The notes: generated by a model not told the origin, from the letters alone. DNA of 64,000 nt from Halosolutus halophilus (GCF_022869805.1 NZ_CP094974.1:2914001-2978000), one strand, 5' to 3'; counted from the stretch's first letter, positions 18,681 to 27,630 are shown. Numbers and translations: made by a program.

Positions 18681-18690
18681 TTTTAAATAA
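18681..18690 (+). promoter_or_regulatory. TATA box of the 31-residue microprotein
   Basis: TTTTAAATAA stands out in GC-rich DNA 22-31 bp upstream of the ATG at 18712, ideal for a leaderless transcript. An AGGAGGTG sequence (18691-18698) follows it, which would match the 16S 3' end but sits somewhat far (14 bp) from the start. Confidence 0.6.
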
Positions 18691-18711
18691 AGGAGGTGGG
18701 AATTGCTACCG

Positions 18712-18807
18712 ATGTCCGAATCAGATCAGTCCCAGGACGAACAGGAATCAGATGCAACGATCGAGGGACTGGTCGCCCGGATCAACCGGCTGGTCACTCG
18801 AAGTTGA
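18712..18807 (+). CDS. 31-residue acidic microprotein
   Basis: ATG to TGA encodes 31 residues: an acidic N-terminal half (MSESDQSQDEQESDATI) and a short amphipathic helix (IEGLVARINRLVTRS). A near-perfect TATA box lies 22-31 bp upstream. Codons are haloarchaeal. The combination of promoter, composition and a clean helix argues for a real small protein. Function unknown; the helix could bind a partner. The flanking 18808-19011 holds nothing I recognise. Confidence 0.6.
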   Translation: MSESDQSQDEQESDATIEGLVARINRLVTRS

Positions 18808-19011
18808 CCGCGGGCGGACCGAAACGAAACAACGGATTTTGACCGACCGGAATCCGAGATACCACACCAACGGGAAATTTCGCCGCGGTCGAACCTGCTG
18901 ATGGCCGATCCCGGACGAATTACGGACTGGCGTGGGACCTCGGTCGCCCGTACTCACCATCGGCCCGTAATCGAAACGAGAGGACGAGAACGATTCTCTG
19001 ACGCCCCGACG

Positions 19012-20205
19012 CTAGACACCCTGGCTCATCAGGTGACTCCGCAGGACGTCGGCCTCCTTGTTTCCGGTGCCAGTGTTGAGTACGACGATCGTCTCGTCAC
19101 CGTCGAACGCGCCGCGATCGGCGAGTTCTCGGGCTCCGCTGACCGCCGCGGCACAGGTCGGGGCCATCTCCAGTCCCTCCTGCTGGGCGACCTGGACCGC
19201 GGCCTCGAGGATGTCCGGGTCGTCCGTCGCCACCGCACCACCGTCGCTCTCGCGAAGCGCCTCGAGGATCCACGGGCTCGCGCCGGGGTCCGGAATCTCG
19301 ATCCCGCCGCAGATGGTGTCCGGGTTCTCCACGGGGACGTGTTCGTCGCGATCGGTCTCGAAGGCCTCGACGATCGGCGCACAGCCGGCGGCCTGGGTCG
19401 CGTAGAAGGCGGGGAACGCGTCGGTCAGCCCGAGATCGCGGAACTCCCGGGCGGCCTTGTACATCCCCACGAGGCCGACGCCGCCGCCGGTGGGATAACA
19501 GATCGCGTCGGGCACCTCCCAGTCGAGTTGCTCGACGATTTCGTAGTACATCGTCTTCTTGCCCTCGTGGCGGTAGGGCGTGACGAACGTCTGGAGCGGG
19601 TACCAGTCGTCGTGCTCCTCGAGGGCCTCCTCGAACGCCGCGGCGGCGTCGCCGATCCGCCCGCCGACGACGGTCATGTCGCCGCCGTGGACGTTGACCA
19701 TCGCCTTGTTCGTAAAGCCCGATCGGGCCGGCAGGTAGACGTGCGAGTCGAGGCCGGCCCGGCCGGCGTAGGCCGCGGCCGCCTGCCCCGCGTTCCCCGC
19801 GGAGGCGAGTGCGACGTCGGACGCACCGTGTTGCCGGGCGGCCGTCACGGCCACCGTCTGGCCGCGGTCCTTGAACGTGCCCGTCGGGTTCCGGCCCTCG
19901 TCTTTGAGCAGGACCTGACCGACGCCGAGTTCCTCGGCCAGTTTCGGACAGTCGACCAGCGGCGTCGCCCCCTCGTCCATCGTCACCGCCGATTCGCGGG
20001 TGAACGGCAGCAACTCGGCGTAGCGCCACAGCGAGTCGAACGGCCGCGACGCGAGCGTCTCTCGATCGAGGTCGATCGCGTCGTAGTCGTAGGCCGGATC
20101 GAGGATGCCGTCACAGTCCGGACACCGGTGTGCGGTCTCGGCGGCGTCGAACGCACGCCCGCAGTCACGACACTCGAGGCCGGTGAAGGCGGCTGTCGTC
20201 TCCAT
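19012..20205 (-). CDS. thrC: Threonine synthase
   Basis: A 397-residue PLP fold-type II enzyme converting O-phosphohomoserine to threonine. An N-terminal zinc-ribbon-like part (CRDCGRAF ... CPDCDG) precedes the catalytic domain, as in many archaeal threonine synthases. The PLP lysine is K112 in PTGTFKDRG. The phosphate-binding loop is SAGNAGQAAAAYAG, and TGGGVGLVGMY is a further cofactor contact. Related cystathionine synthases lack the ribbon, so threonine synthase is the best call. It is a single gene. Confidence 0.93.
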   Translation of the reverse strand: METTAAFTGLECRDCGRAFDAAETAHRCPDCDGILDPAYDYDAIDLDRETLASRPFDSLWRYAELLPFTRESAVTMDEGATPLVDCPKLAEELGVGQVLLKDEGRNPTGTFKDRGQTVAVTAARQHGASDVALASAGNAGQAAAAYAGRAGLDSHVYLPARSGFTNKAMVNVHGGDMTVVGGRIGDAAAAFEEALEEHDDWYPLQTFVTPYRHEGKKTMYYEIVEQLDWEVPDAICYPTGGGVGLVGMYKAAREFRDLGLTDAFPAFYATQAAGCAPIVEAFETDRDEHVPVENPDTICGGIEIPDPGASPWILEALRESDGGAVATDDPDILEAAVQVAQQEGLEMAPTCAAAVSGARELADRGAFDGDETIVVLNTGTGNKEADVLRSHLMSQGV

Positions 20206-20258
20206 ACGCGAGTGTTCGCGGCCCGAGACTAATGGCTGTCCATCGCGGATTCGGCAGC

Positions 20259-20310
20259 GAAGTCGCGGCCAGTACGGGCGTCAATGGTGAAGTCGCAGCC
20301 AGTACGGGTG
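20259..20310. repeat. Two 22-base direct repeats, 30-base period
   Basis: GAAGTCGCGGCCAGTACGGG starts at 20259 and recurs with two mismatches (A for G, T for C) at 20289. The copies lie in the 190-base gap between the starts/stops of thrC and rpl37e, which otherwise shows no gene. Confidence 0.6.
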
Positions 20311-20395
20311 CCGATCGACGTCCGGCCAGCGAACGACGGGCCGCAGTCGCGCCGCTCGGGAGTCGACGGCAGTGAGAGAAGATGGGGTCGATCGC

Positions 20396-20572
20396 TCAGT
20401 TGTCGCCGGCCTTCGACTGCCACTCGTAGTCGCGGCGTTTGGCGGACTTGCCGAAGCCACACGACGAGCAGACCTTCTTCTTGGTGTGGTAGGATTTCTC
20501 TCCGCAGCGACGACACTTGGTGTGGGTCGTCTTGTTCTTCTTTCCTTGGCTCGGGGTTCCTGCACCAGTCAT
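20396..20572 (-). CDS. rpl37e: 50S ribosomal protein L37e
   Basis: A 58-residue basic zinc-ribbon ribosomal protein starting [20 protein letters not shown]. The zinc site is C-x2-C (CRRC) and C-x2-C (CSSC), with the family tail YEWQSK. Its ATG overlaps the lsm stop by ATGA (20569-20572), the same arrangement known in Haloferax, where lsm and rpl37e are co-transcribed. The frame is too short to be noticed by a simple length cut, and the longer frame around it is a shadow. Confidence 0.95.
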   Translation of the reverse strand: MTGAGTPSQGKKNKTTHTKCRRCGEKSYHTKKKVCSSCGFGKSAKRRDYEWQSKAGDN

Positions 20573-20793
20573 GGAGTGATCGAGACGACGTTATCGCCGC
20601 GTATAATCGTTGTGTCTTCGACCGGCGCTTCCTCCACACCGCCCTCGATCGGAATCGTCACGTCTTCCAGTACGAGGTTCATGTGCTGGTCGTAGCCGGC
20701 CAGATCGCCGACGTACTCGTCGCCACTCTTGAGACGTACCGAGACGCGTTCGCCGAGCGACGCCTCGAGGACGTCCAGCGGTCGTCCACTCAT
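20569..20793 (-). CDS. lsm: Sm-like archaeal protein (Lsm)
   Basis: A 74-residue Sm-fold RNA chaperone. Sm1 is [26 protein letters not shown] and Sm2 is [10 protein letters not shown], both canonical. A haloarchaeal insertion (GVEEAPVED) replaces most of the loop between them. It forms a ring that binds U-rich RNA and small RNAs. It is the first gene of the lsm-rpl37e operon, with a TATA box just upstream. Confidence 0.96.
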   Translation of the reverse strand: MSGRPLDVLEASLGERVSVRLKSGDEYVGDLAGYDQHMNLVLEDVTIPIEGGVEEAPVEDTTIIRGDNVVSITP

Positions 20794-20814
20794 ACGAAAG
20801 ACCGCAGTTGATGG

Positions 20815-20823
20815 ACACTTAAT
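20815..20823 (-). promoter_or_regulatory. TATA box of the lsm-rpl37e operon
   Basis: GATTAAGTG on the minus strand, 22-30 bp upstream of the lsm ATG, fits a leaderless promoter. Confidence 0.5.
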
Positions 20824-20871
20824 CGTACCGGTCCAGCGGTCGGATTGCAGTCATCTACAGCCAACCAAACG

Positions 20872-20880
20872 GCTAAGTAT
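20872..20880 (+). promoter_or_regulatory. TATA box of the gene at 20902
   Basis: GCTAAGTAT lies 22-30 bp upstream of the ATG at 20902, back to back with the lsm promoter. Confidence 0.45.
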
Positions 20881-20901
20881 GCACTCGTTGACTCCCCGGA
20901 T

Positions 20902-21213
20902 ATGGGCGACAGGAAATTCACGTTCATCGAGTTGCATCTAGACGGCGACACCCAATTCGGCCCAAAGGCCATCGACAGCGCACTGCCGATCGGCGGGACC
21001 GAGACGGACGAGGAACTCGAATCGGAGACGGAGACCGACGAGGACGAGGCCGCCGCGGCCGACGACGAATCCGGAGGCAGGGGCGCTATCGGTGCGGTTA
21101 TCGCGCTCGTCGTCCTGATCGGGATCGGCGTCGCCGCCAAGAAGTTTGCCGGCGACGACGAGGACGAGCACGAGTACGAACGCGAGGAAGAACCGGACGT
21201 GATCGTCAACTAA
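20902..21213 (+). CDS. Acidic single-span membrane protein
   Basis: A 103-residue protein. The N-terminal part (MGDRKFTFIELHLDG) is followed by a very acidic linker, one hydrophobic helix (IGAVIALVVLIGIGVAAKKF) and a charged tail ending EPDVIVN. ATG at 20902 is preferred because its TATA box is correctly spaced; an upstream GTG-like start would lie inside the promoter. Haloarchaea carry many uncharacterised proteins of this type. Divergent from lsm. Confidence 0.7.
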   Translation: MGDRKFTFIELHLDGDTQFGPKAIDSALPIGGTETDEELESETETDEDEAAAADDESGGRGAIGAVIALVVLIGIGVAAKKFAGDDEDEHEYEREEEPDVIVN

Positions 21214-21214
21214 T

Positions 21215-21244
21215 ACTGCCGATCGAACGTTTTTGTCCGGCAGT
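21215..21244 (+). terminator. Stem-loop with internal T-run after the membrane gene
   Basis: ACTGCCG and CGGCAGT form a 7-bp stem around a 16-base loop containing TTTTT, starting 2 bases after the stop at 21213. It could end the transcript, since archaeal termination depends mainly on the T-run. Confidence 0.35.
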
Positions 21245-21291
21245 GTAAACCGAGCCGAACGCTTTTGCGTCCGCCTCCCGTACCCGTATTC

Positions 21292-22248
21292 GTGAATCTC
21301 TATCGCAGCGCCCGGGCCGTTGCCGGGGCGTCCGGCGACGACGCGATCGACTGGCGGTCGGCCGCCGACGCGGCCAAGGCGGCGACGGAACCCGGCTCGC
21401 TCGACCTCGAGTCGGGCGAGCGCGAGGCCTACGGTCGCGACGTCCGTGACGCCCGCGCCGCGGTCCGATCGATCGCCGGCGTCGACTTCGACGTCCCCGA
21501 CACCGTCGAGATCCAGAACCGCCACCACTGGATCGACGCCAACGTCGCGACGTTCGAGCGCGTGATGGGGACGCTCGAGACCCACACCGAGACGTTCCCC
21601 GGCGTCGCACGGACGATCAACACCGGGACGATGACCGTCCTGCTCTCCTTTCTCGGGCGGAACGTCCTCGGCCAGTACGATCCGCTCTTGCTCGCCGAGT
21701 CGCCGACCAACGAGCACGCCCTCTACTTCGTCCGACCGAACATCCTCAAGGTCGCCGACATGCTGGAGGTCGACTACGATCGGTTCCGGCGCTGGATCGC
21801 CTTCCACGAGGTGACCCACGCCGCCGAGTTCGGGGCCGCCCCGTGGCTCTCGACGCACCTCGAAAACCGGATGGAGGACGGGATCTCGGCGCTGTCGGAC
21901 GGCTCGTTCGACAGGGAGGCGTTTCGGGACCTCGACACGGCGATGACCGTCGTCGAGGGCTACGCGGAACTCCTGATGGACCACGCCTTCGACGACGAGT
22001 ACGAGGACCTGCGCCGGAAACTCGACGCGCGCCGGCAGGGCCGCGGGCCGCTCCAGAAACTGTTCCGGCGGCTGCTCGGCCTCGGCCTCAAACAGCGCCA
22101 GTACGAACGCGGGAAGAACTTCTTCGAACACGTCGTCGCGGTCCGCGACCTCGAGACGGCGAGTCTGGTCTGGGAGCACCCGGACAACCTCCCGACGCAC
22201 GACGAACTCGACACGCCGGGGCTGTGGCTCCAGCGCGTCGAACGGTGA
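21292..22248 (+). CDS. Zincin_2-family metalloprotease-like protein (DUF2342)
   Basis: A 318-residue protein of the zinc-dependent metalloprotease-like family once labelled F420-biosynthesis-associated. The HExxH motif is HEVTHAAEF (FHEVTHAAEFG) near residue 180, with glutamate-rich helices around it (VVEGYAELLMDHAF). The start is the GTG at 21292 (VNLYRSARAVAG), which aligns with the family; an ATG-like upstream start adds only a few unconserved residues. Proteolysis has not been shown for most members. No F420 gene is adjacent. Confidence 0.85.
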   Translation: MNLYRSARAVAGASGDDAIDWRSAADAAKAATEPGSLDLESGEREAYGRDVRDARAAVRSIAGVDFDVPDTVEIQNRHHWIDANVATFERVMGTLETHTETFPGVARTINTGTMTVLLSFLGRNVLGQYDPLLLAESPTNEHALYFVRPNILKVADMLEVDYDRFRRWIAFHEVTHAAEFGAAPWLSTHLENRMEDGISALSDGSFDREAFRDLDTAMTVVEGYAELLMDHAFDDEYEDLRRKLDARRQGRGPLQKLFRRLLGLGLKQRQYERGKNFFEHVVAVRDLETASLVWEHPDNLPTHDELDTPGLWLQRVER

Positions 22249-22299
22249 GCCTCGCGTGCCGAGCGGCGGTCGCCCGTCTCGCGACCGTCGCGTCCGCAG

Positions 22300-22515
22300 T
22301 CACGAGACGATCCGGTACAGATACCACGTCAACGCACTGCCGACGAGGAGCCCACCCAGCACGGCGCCCGCGACGACCACGAGCGACGCACCACCCTGTA
22401 ACGCGATCGTTCCGCCCGAGAGTCCGACGAGCAGGACGAACCCGATCGCGAGTCGCGTCGACGCCGACGTCAGCGCGGTCGGTGTCGAGGGGTCACGACC
22501 CGGACTGCGCCTCAT
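22300..22515 (-). CDS. Small two-helix membrane protein
   Basis: A 71-residue protein with a basic N-terminus and two hydrophobic helices (LAIGFVLLVGLSGGTIAL; ASLVVVAGAVLGGLLVGSAL). Its ATG overlaps the stop of the NTF2-like gene (ATGA at 22512-22515), so the two are translationally coupled. Function unknown. Confidence 0.65.
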   Translation of the reverse strand: MRRSPGRDPSTPTALTSASTRLAIGFVLLVGLSGGTIALQGGASLVVVAGAVLGGLLVGSALTWYLYRIVS

Positions 22516-22985
22516 AGTTCGTGCGGGGCACTGACGTGCATCGAGGCGAACAGCCAGTCGGGGCGATCGTGCTCGTGGTCGCGATCGGCGTCCCCGGTGG
22601 CTGCAGTCGCCGTGCTCGACTCGCCGGTATCGACCGGGTTCCTTCCGCGCTCTCCGTTCTGCCCGACCAGCGTCCCGCTCCAGCGCGTCTCGAAGCGGTA
22701 GTCCTCGTCGCTCGCCGTATCGGTCCAGGCCATCGTGACCTCGTCGGCGAACGTGGCGTACCCGCCGCGGTTCTCGACGACGAGATTCGAACTCTCGACG
22801 GTCCAGCCGTCGGTCGTCTCGGTCTGTGCGTGGAGGGCCTCGCGGACCTCGTCGAACCCGAACAGGGCCTCGCTGATGCCGAACTTGACCGTCGACTCGT
22901 GCTCGAGAAAGTACGGTGATAGCGGGTCACCCCGACGGAGCGCCGCGTAGTAGTCTCGGACGACGGCTTCGGCAGTGTCACTCAT
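22512..22985 (-). CDS. NTF2-like (SnoaL/DUF4440-type) protein
   Basis: A 157-residue protein with an NTF2-like cone fold. A first helix (AVVRDYYAALRRGDPLSPYF) is followed by ESTVKFGISEALFGFDEVRE, then beta-strands (SSNLVVENRGGYATFADEVT; YRFETRWSGTLV). An acidic insert of about 30 residues interrupts the last strand pair before DWLFASMHVS. The start is the ATG at 22985 (MSDTAEAVV). Such proteins bind small ligands or act as enzymes; no catalytic residues can be assigned. In operon with the membrane gene downstream. Confidence 0.7.
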   Translation of the reverse strand: MSDTAEAVVRDYYAALRRGDPLSPYFLEHESTVKFGISEALFGFDEVREALHAQTETTDGWTVESSNLVVENRGGYATFADEVTMAWTDTASDEDYRFETRWSGTLVGQNGERGRNPVDTGESSTATAATGDADRDHEHDRPDWLFASMHVSAPHEL

Positions 22986-23064
22986 CTCTATCGTTGGTGT
23001 CGGAGTCCGCTCCCAAAGGCCCACCGGAGGCAAACGCAGGGCGATCGTCCCCCTGCGAGCGCCC

Positions 23065-23616
23065 TCACATGAAACCCCGATCGACCTCGTCGGTCTCGAT
23101 GAGATCCTCGAGTTCCGCATCGAGTAGTTCGTCGGCCTCCTCGAACCGATCGGCGAGGTCGTCGAGTTCGCCCGGGCGATCGTACTGGTCGTACTCCATC
23201 GGGCCGAACGCCGGACTCTCGAGGGCCTCCATCACGTCGTCGAAGAGGTCCTGCGGTCGGGTGGGCGCGTCCGAGTGCGTCTCGAGAACCGTCTCGAGTC
23301 GCTTCGAGACGGTCTCGGCGTGGCTCTCGTCCTCGGGGGGCGACTGGACGGCGAACCGCCCGCCAGAATCCTCCCGGGGCATGAACGACCCGATCTCGTC
23401 GTCGAGTTTCCGGGCGACTTGCGTGCCAACGCCACGAACCTCGAAGGGGTTCTTCGCGTAGGTCTTCAGGAAGAAGACGCCAGCGCGGGGGTGCGCGAGG
23501 TACATGTCTTCGCCGACGCCTCCGGCCCGGTCACCGGCGACTGCCCGCCAGTCGTCGGGGTCGGCATCCCGCTCGGTGACGTCTTCGAGGATGTCCTGCC
23601 ACTCGCGAATCCGCAT
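23065..23616 (-). CDS. Haloarchaeal hypothetical protein
   Basis: A 183-residue acidic protein starting MRIREWQDILEDVTERDADP. A compact region near residues 30-70 (GGVGEDMYLAHPRAGVFFLK; NPFEVRGVGTQVARKLDDEI) looks folded; the C-terminal half is helical and acidic. The frame upstream of ATG 23616 is non-coding-like. I know no function. It stands alone. Confidence 0.65.
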   Translation of the reverse strand: MRIREWQDILEDVTERDADPDDWRAVAGDRAGGVGEDMYLAHPRAGVFFLKTYAKNPFEVRGVGTQVARKLDDEIGSFMPREDSGGRFAVQSPPEDESHAETVSKRLETVLETHSDAPTRPQDLFDDVMEALESPAFGPMEYDQYDRPGELDDLADRFEEADELLDAELEDLIETDEVDRGFM

Positions 23617-23755
23617 AGGTGACCGTTGTGACGCGGACGGAAAGAACGTATCGGTTGGAACGAATTCGAACACGCCGAACGTGGTCACCGGACCCACGCC
23701 GAACCAAAAGGAATACGGTGGTGCTCTCGACAGACCGTGTAACCGACACTTGACT

Positions 23756-24007
23756 ATGTCAACACGTCGTATTTCCTCGATCGTCTCACTGTTTCGCGCC
23801 GATCCGGCGACGAGTTCTCTGCTCCTGTTCGCTCCGCTGACGCTGGCCGCCGGGCAACTCCTCAACAGCTACGTCAACGGCGTTTCGCCGGTCGTCTCGC
23901 TCGCCTTCGCCGTCACGATGGTGGCGTTTGCCGTCGCCGCGACGGGGCATCACGCCGCCGAACAGCACCTTCGGACCCTCGAGTCGGAGTTCGGATCCGC
24001 CAACTGA
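23756..24007 (+). CDS. Small two-helix membrane protein
   Basis: An 83-residue protein, MSTRRISSIVSLFRADP then two hydrophobic helices (SSLLLFAPLTLAAGQLLN; VVSLAFAVTMVAFAVAATG) and a short acidic tail with histidines (GHHAAEQHL). ATG 23756 gives a compact protein; upstream sequence in frame is unbiased. Function unknown. Confidence 0.6.
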   Translation: MSTRRISSIVSLFRADPATSSLLLFAPLTLAAGQLLNSYVNGVSPVVSLAFAVTMVAFAVAATGHHAAEQHLRTLESEFGSAN

Positions 24008-24022
24008 CCGGCCGCGATCGGC

Positions 24023-24568
24023 TCAGGGCGGCTCTGCCTCGGGTTCGGTTGCGACCGCTCTGGCCTCACGCGCGTCGTAGGCGTTGTAGCCGGCCAGTCC
24101 CGCGATGAGCAGCCCGGTGACGAGCGTGCTCCAGAACGGACCCGTGGTCATCCCGAACAGTGCAGGTGCGACGATCAGCCAGATCCCCAGCAGTGCGACC
24201 AGCACGGCGATACCGACGCTGAGCGGCACGTCGTTGTTGAGACGGTAGTAATTGTAACCGGCGGCGAGGAAGACGACGGCACCGACGAGGACGTTGTTCC
24301 ACAGCGTCGCCGCCGCGACGTCGTAGACGAGTACCGACAGGGCGACCCACGCGCCGAGGACGGCGACGATCAGGCTGACCATCGACGTCTTGCGCCGTCG
24401 CTCTTCGTTCGCGATCTGCGTCGACTCGTCACGGTGATCGCGTCCCGGATCGTCACGATCGCCGACGCCAGTGCCCGAGTCGACGTCGGTCCCCGTTTTC
24501 TTCTCCCGGTCGTCCGTCACGTCGGGAGGCGAATCCGTCCGTCGATCGTCGCGATTCGAGTCACTCAT
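24023..24568 (-). CDS. SPW-repeat membrane protein
   Basis: A 181-residue protein. The first 60 residues are charged and disordered. Four hydrophobic helices follow (MVSLIVAVLGAWVALSVLV; LWNNVLVGAVVFLAAGYNYY; VGIAVLVALLGIWLIVAPALF; FWSTLVTGLLIAGLAGYNAY). The two W-x2-x-L-V-x-G blocks give the paired-repeat look of the SPW family. Function of this widespread haloarchaeal family is unknown. Convergent with the small membrane gene at 23756. Confidence 0.75.
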   Translation of the reverse strand: MSDSNRDDRRTDSPPDVTDDREKKTGTDVDSGTGVGDRDDPGRDHRDESTQIANEERRRKTSMVSLIVAVLGAWVALSVLVYDVAAATLWNNVLVGAVVFLAAGYNYYRLNNDVPLSVGIAVLVALLGIWLIVAPALFGMTTGPFWSTLVTGLLIAGLAGYNAYDAREARAVATEPEAEPP

Positions 24569-24731
24569 GCACCGGCGCTACGCCGCGTGCTCTCAAAAGC
24601 CGTATCGACCGTTGCAGCGCTGGATACCGAACCGTGATCCGTAATCATGGGTTACTCCGAATCGATCGTCGGGAGCCGCGTCCCACCGACGACCGATAGC
24701 GTTTTTGACTGCTCGCCCGTGACGAATAGCC

Positions 24732-27503
24732 GTGTACGTACGCGGAACCGTCGCCGGCGAAGTCGAGGTTCGATCGGTGTCGACGCAGTACGGCGAGAGC
24801 GAACTCGCCGAGGTCCCGCTGCTCGTCGACGCGGACGACGCCACGACGACCGATCGAGCGGCGACGCGGGGCCCACCCGACGACGGGCACGACGCCACGA
24901 CGGTCACCCTCTGGAACAAGTGGACCGAATCCGCCGAGTTGCTCGAACCGGGGATGGAACTGCTGGTGACCGACGCCAAAGAAGAGGTGTACAGGGGCGA
25001 GACCCAGTACGCGACGACGGGGGACTCATACGTCGTCGTCGAGCCGAGTTTCCTCGTCAACGTCACGGCGATCCGCAACTGGGTCGAGTGTCCCCGCCTC
25101 TACTATCTGAACAAGCTGTCGGGAGTTCCGCTGAACTACCCCGTCGTGAAAGGGACGATCGTCCACGAGGTGTTCGGCGATCTGCTCCGGGGGCGCGATC
25201 TCGAGGAGTCGATCGACGCGCGGGTCGCTGAACACGGACTCGATCTCGGACTGCTCGGCGAGTCGTCCGAGGCCGTCGCCGAGGAGGTCAGGGAGAACGC
25301 CGCCGCGATCGAGGGCTGGCTCGAACAGGGGCGGCTCACGGAGGAGGACGACTGGCGCTCGGAACAGTTGCTCATCAGCGAAACGTTCGGCATCCGCGGC
25401 CGGGCCGACGCCGTCCGGCGGGGTGCGCCGGTCGAACTCAAGACGGGCAAGAATCTGAAGAAAGATCCCCGGTTCAAGGACAAGGTGCAGGCGGCCTGCT
25501 ACGCGCTCTTGCTCGAGGAGAACGGCGGCGACGTCGACACCGGGACGCTGCTCTACACGAAGAACTCGGCGCTCGATCGCAACGAGGAGACCGGCGACCT
25601 CACGCCGGCCAAGGAGTTCTCGATGGGCGACGGCCTCCTGAAGTTCGTCGTTCGCCTGCGCAACGAACTCGCGGCGATGGAGGTCAAAGGCGACGTTCCG
25701 ACCGGCTACGAGGGCGACGCGAAGTGCGAGTACTGTTTCGAACAGGACACCTGCATGGTCGTCTCTGGTCGGCTCGACCAGGAGTCGAAGGCCGGCCAGA
25801 TCGGCCAGCCGTTGCCCGCGGAGGAGCGCGAGTACTTCCAGCGGTTCTATCGCGCGATCGAGGAGGAGCGCCGCGAGGTCCACCACGAGTACGCCAAACT
25901 GTGGGAGCAGGACGCCCAGGAGCGGGCCGACGACGATCGCGCGCTGATCGACCTCGCGTTCGTCGAGAAACGCGAACTCGAGGGCGGGCGGTGGGAACTC
26001 CGGGCCCGCCGGGAGGGCGGTGCGACCTCGAAGCTCCGCGAGGGCGACCTCGTGCTGGCGAGCGACGGCCACCCGGTGCGCGGCCAGTCGGAACTGGCGC
26101 GCATCGAACGTTTAGACGAGGGGGAGGTCGTCCTGAGTGCCGACGAGGCCGTCGAGGTCACGCGCCTCGACGTCTACCCCTCCGAACTGACCACGGACCG
26201 GTTGCTCGTCGCGCTCCACGACTGCCTCCTGAAGGGCGACGAACGGCGCAAGGACGTCCTGTTCGGGCGGGCCGACCCCGAGTTCGAGGCGTGCGTTGCG
26301 TCGGAGACGCAACGAAACGAAGCCGGTGAAACCGGCGACGTCAACGAGACGTTCATCGACAACAACGACGCGCAGAACGAGGCCGTGACGAAGGCGGTGG
26401 GCGCGCGCGACTGCGCGCTGATCCACGGCCCGCCGGGCACCGGGAAGACGTACACGATCGCTCGCGCCATCCGCGCGATGGTCGAGCGCGGGGAGCGCGT
26501 CCTGCTGTCGGCCTTTACGAACCGCGCGGTCGACAACGCGCTCGAGGCGCTGCTCGAGCAGTCGGGAGACGTGATCGATCGGGACCGGATCGTCCGCGTC
26601 GGCTCCGAGAGCGGCGTTCGCGACGACATGGAGCCCTACCGACTCGAGCAGGCGGGCGATCCCGAGAAACGAGTGGCCAGACTCCGGGACGCCCAGGTCG
26701 TCGCGGCGACGACCGCGACCTGTGGATCGCGCGTGATGAAAGAGCAGGCCTTCGACGTCGCGCTGGTCGACGAGGCCGGACAACTTACCGAACCCGGGAC
26801 GTACGCCGCGATCAACCTCGCCGATCGGTTCGTACTCGTCGGCGACCACGAACAGTTACCGCCCGTCGTGCGGGCCGAGAACGATCTGACCGAATCGCTG
26901 TTCGAACGCCTCGTCGACCTGCATCCCGACGCCGGCGTGATGCTCGATCGCCAGTACCGGATGAACCAGCGCATCCAGGCGTTCGCGTCGACGGAGTTCT
27001 ACGACGGGGACCTCCGCCCGGCCGAACCCGAAGTGGCCGGTCGCACGCTCGACGACCTCGAAGGCGTCTCCCGCGACGCGCTCCCCGAGCGCCTGCGGGA
27101 CCCCGTCGCGTTCGTCGACGTCGAGGGTGATCGTAGCCGGTACACCGACAGCGAGGAAGCCGCCCGCATCGCCGAGGTGATCGAGAACTACGAGGCCGCC
27201 GGCCTCGATCGATCGTCGATCGGCGTCATCGCCCCCTTCCGGGCGCAGGTCTCGGAAATCTCGAGTCAGGTGCCCGCGGACGTCGCGGTCGACACCGTCG
27301 ATCGGTTCCAGGGGTCGAGCGAGGAGGTGATCGTCGTCTCCTTTACCGCGACCGGATCGCTCGAGGGGCCGATCTTCGAGGACTACCGTCGGATCAACGT
27401 CGCGCTAACCCGCCCCAAGCGCGCGCTGGTCCTCGTCGGAGATTCGCGGGCGCTCGCGTCCGATCCCGTCTACGAGCGGATGCTCGAGTGGGCCGGGCGG
27501 TGA
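24732..27503 (+). CDS. dna2: Dna2-like nuclease-helicase (Cas4/RecB-type nuclease + SF1 helicase)
   Basis: A 923-residue fusion. Residues about 110-350 are a RecB/Cas4-type nuclease: ECPRLYY (C120), GTIVHEVFGDLL, GRADAVRRG with VELKTGK, and the cluster cysteines C-x2-C-x5-C (CEYCFEQDTC) for an Fe-S cluster. Residues about 560-920 are an Upf1/Dna2-type SF1 helicase: Walker A GPPGTGKTYTI (about 566), DEAGQL (about 680), GDHEQLPP, and motif V/VI (DTVDRFQGSSEEV; NVALTRPKRALVLVGD). It should process flaps and ends in replication and repair. Start is GTG at 24732. A palindromic insert encodes residues about 521-538 in the linker. Confidence 0.9.
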   Translation: MYVRGTVAGEVEVRSVSTQYGESELAEVPLLVDADDATTTDRAATRGPPDDGHDATTVTLWNKWTESAELLEPGMELLVTDAKEEVYRGETQYATTGDSYVVVEPSFLVNVTAIRNWVECPRLYYLNKLSGVPLNYPVVKGTIVHEVFGDLLRGRDLEESIDARVAEHGLDLGLLGESSEAVAEEVRENAAAIEGWLEQGRLTEEDDWRSEQLLISETFGIRGRADAVRRGAPVELKTGKNLKKDPRFKDKVQAACYALLLEENGGDVDTGTLLYTKNSALDRNEETGDLTPAKEFSMGDGLLKFVVRLRNELAAMEVKGDVPTGYEGDAKCEYCFEQDTCMVVSGRLDQESKAGQIGQPLPAEEREYFQRFYRAIEEERREVHHEYAKLWEQDAQERADDDRALIDLAFVEKRELEGGRWELRARREGGATSKLREGDLVLASDGHPVRGQSELARIERLDEGEVVLSADEAVEVTRLDVYPSELTTDRLLVALHDCLLKGDERRKDVLFGRADPEFEACVASETQRNEAGETGDVNETFIDNNDAQNEAVTKAVGARDCALIHGPPGTGKTYTIARAIRAMVERGERVLLSAFTNRAVDNALEALLEQSGDVIDRDRIVRVGSESGVRDDMEPYRLEQAGDPEKRVARLRDAQVVAATTATCGSRVMKEQAFDVALVDEAGQLTEPGTYAAINLADRFVLVGDHEQLPPVVRAENDLTESLFERLVDLHPDAGVMLDRQYRMNQRIQAFASTEFYDGDLRPAEPEVAGRTLDDLEGVSRDALPERLRDPVAFVDVEGDRSRYTDSEEAARIAEVIENYEAAGLDRSSIGVIAPFRAQVSEISSQVPADVAVDTVDRFQGSSEEVIVVSFTATGSLEGPIFEDYRRINVALTRPKRALVLVGDSRALASDPVYERMLEWAGR
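26294..26336. repeat. In-frame double-hairpin palindromic insert in dna2
   Basis: Hairpin 1 has 9-bp arms CGTTGCGTC (26294-26302) and GACGCAACG (26306-26314) around GGA. Seven bases later, hairpin 2 has 6-bp arms GCCGGT (26322-26327) and ACCGGC (26331-26336) around GAA. It encodes ASETQRNEAGETGD in the linker between nuclease and helicase. The same architecture occurs in larA. Confidence 0.65.
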
Positions 27504-27630
27504 TCGATCGGGTCGGGCAGGCAACGATCGACGGGGAGCGTCTCCGACGCGAGCGCAGGACGAAGCCGATCGGCCGGAATCGGCGATCGACCGATACGTT
27601 TTCCTTCCGGACGTGGCATTCCCGGTCGTA

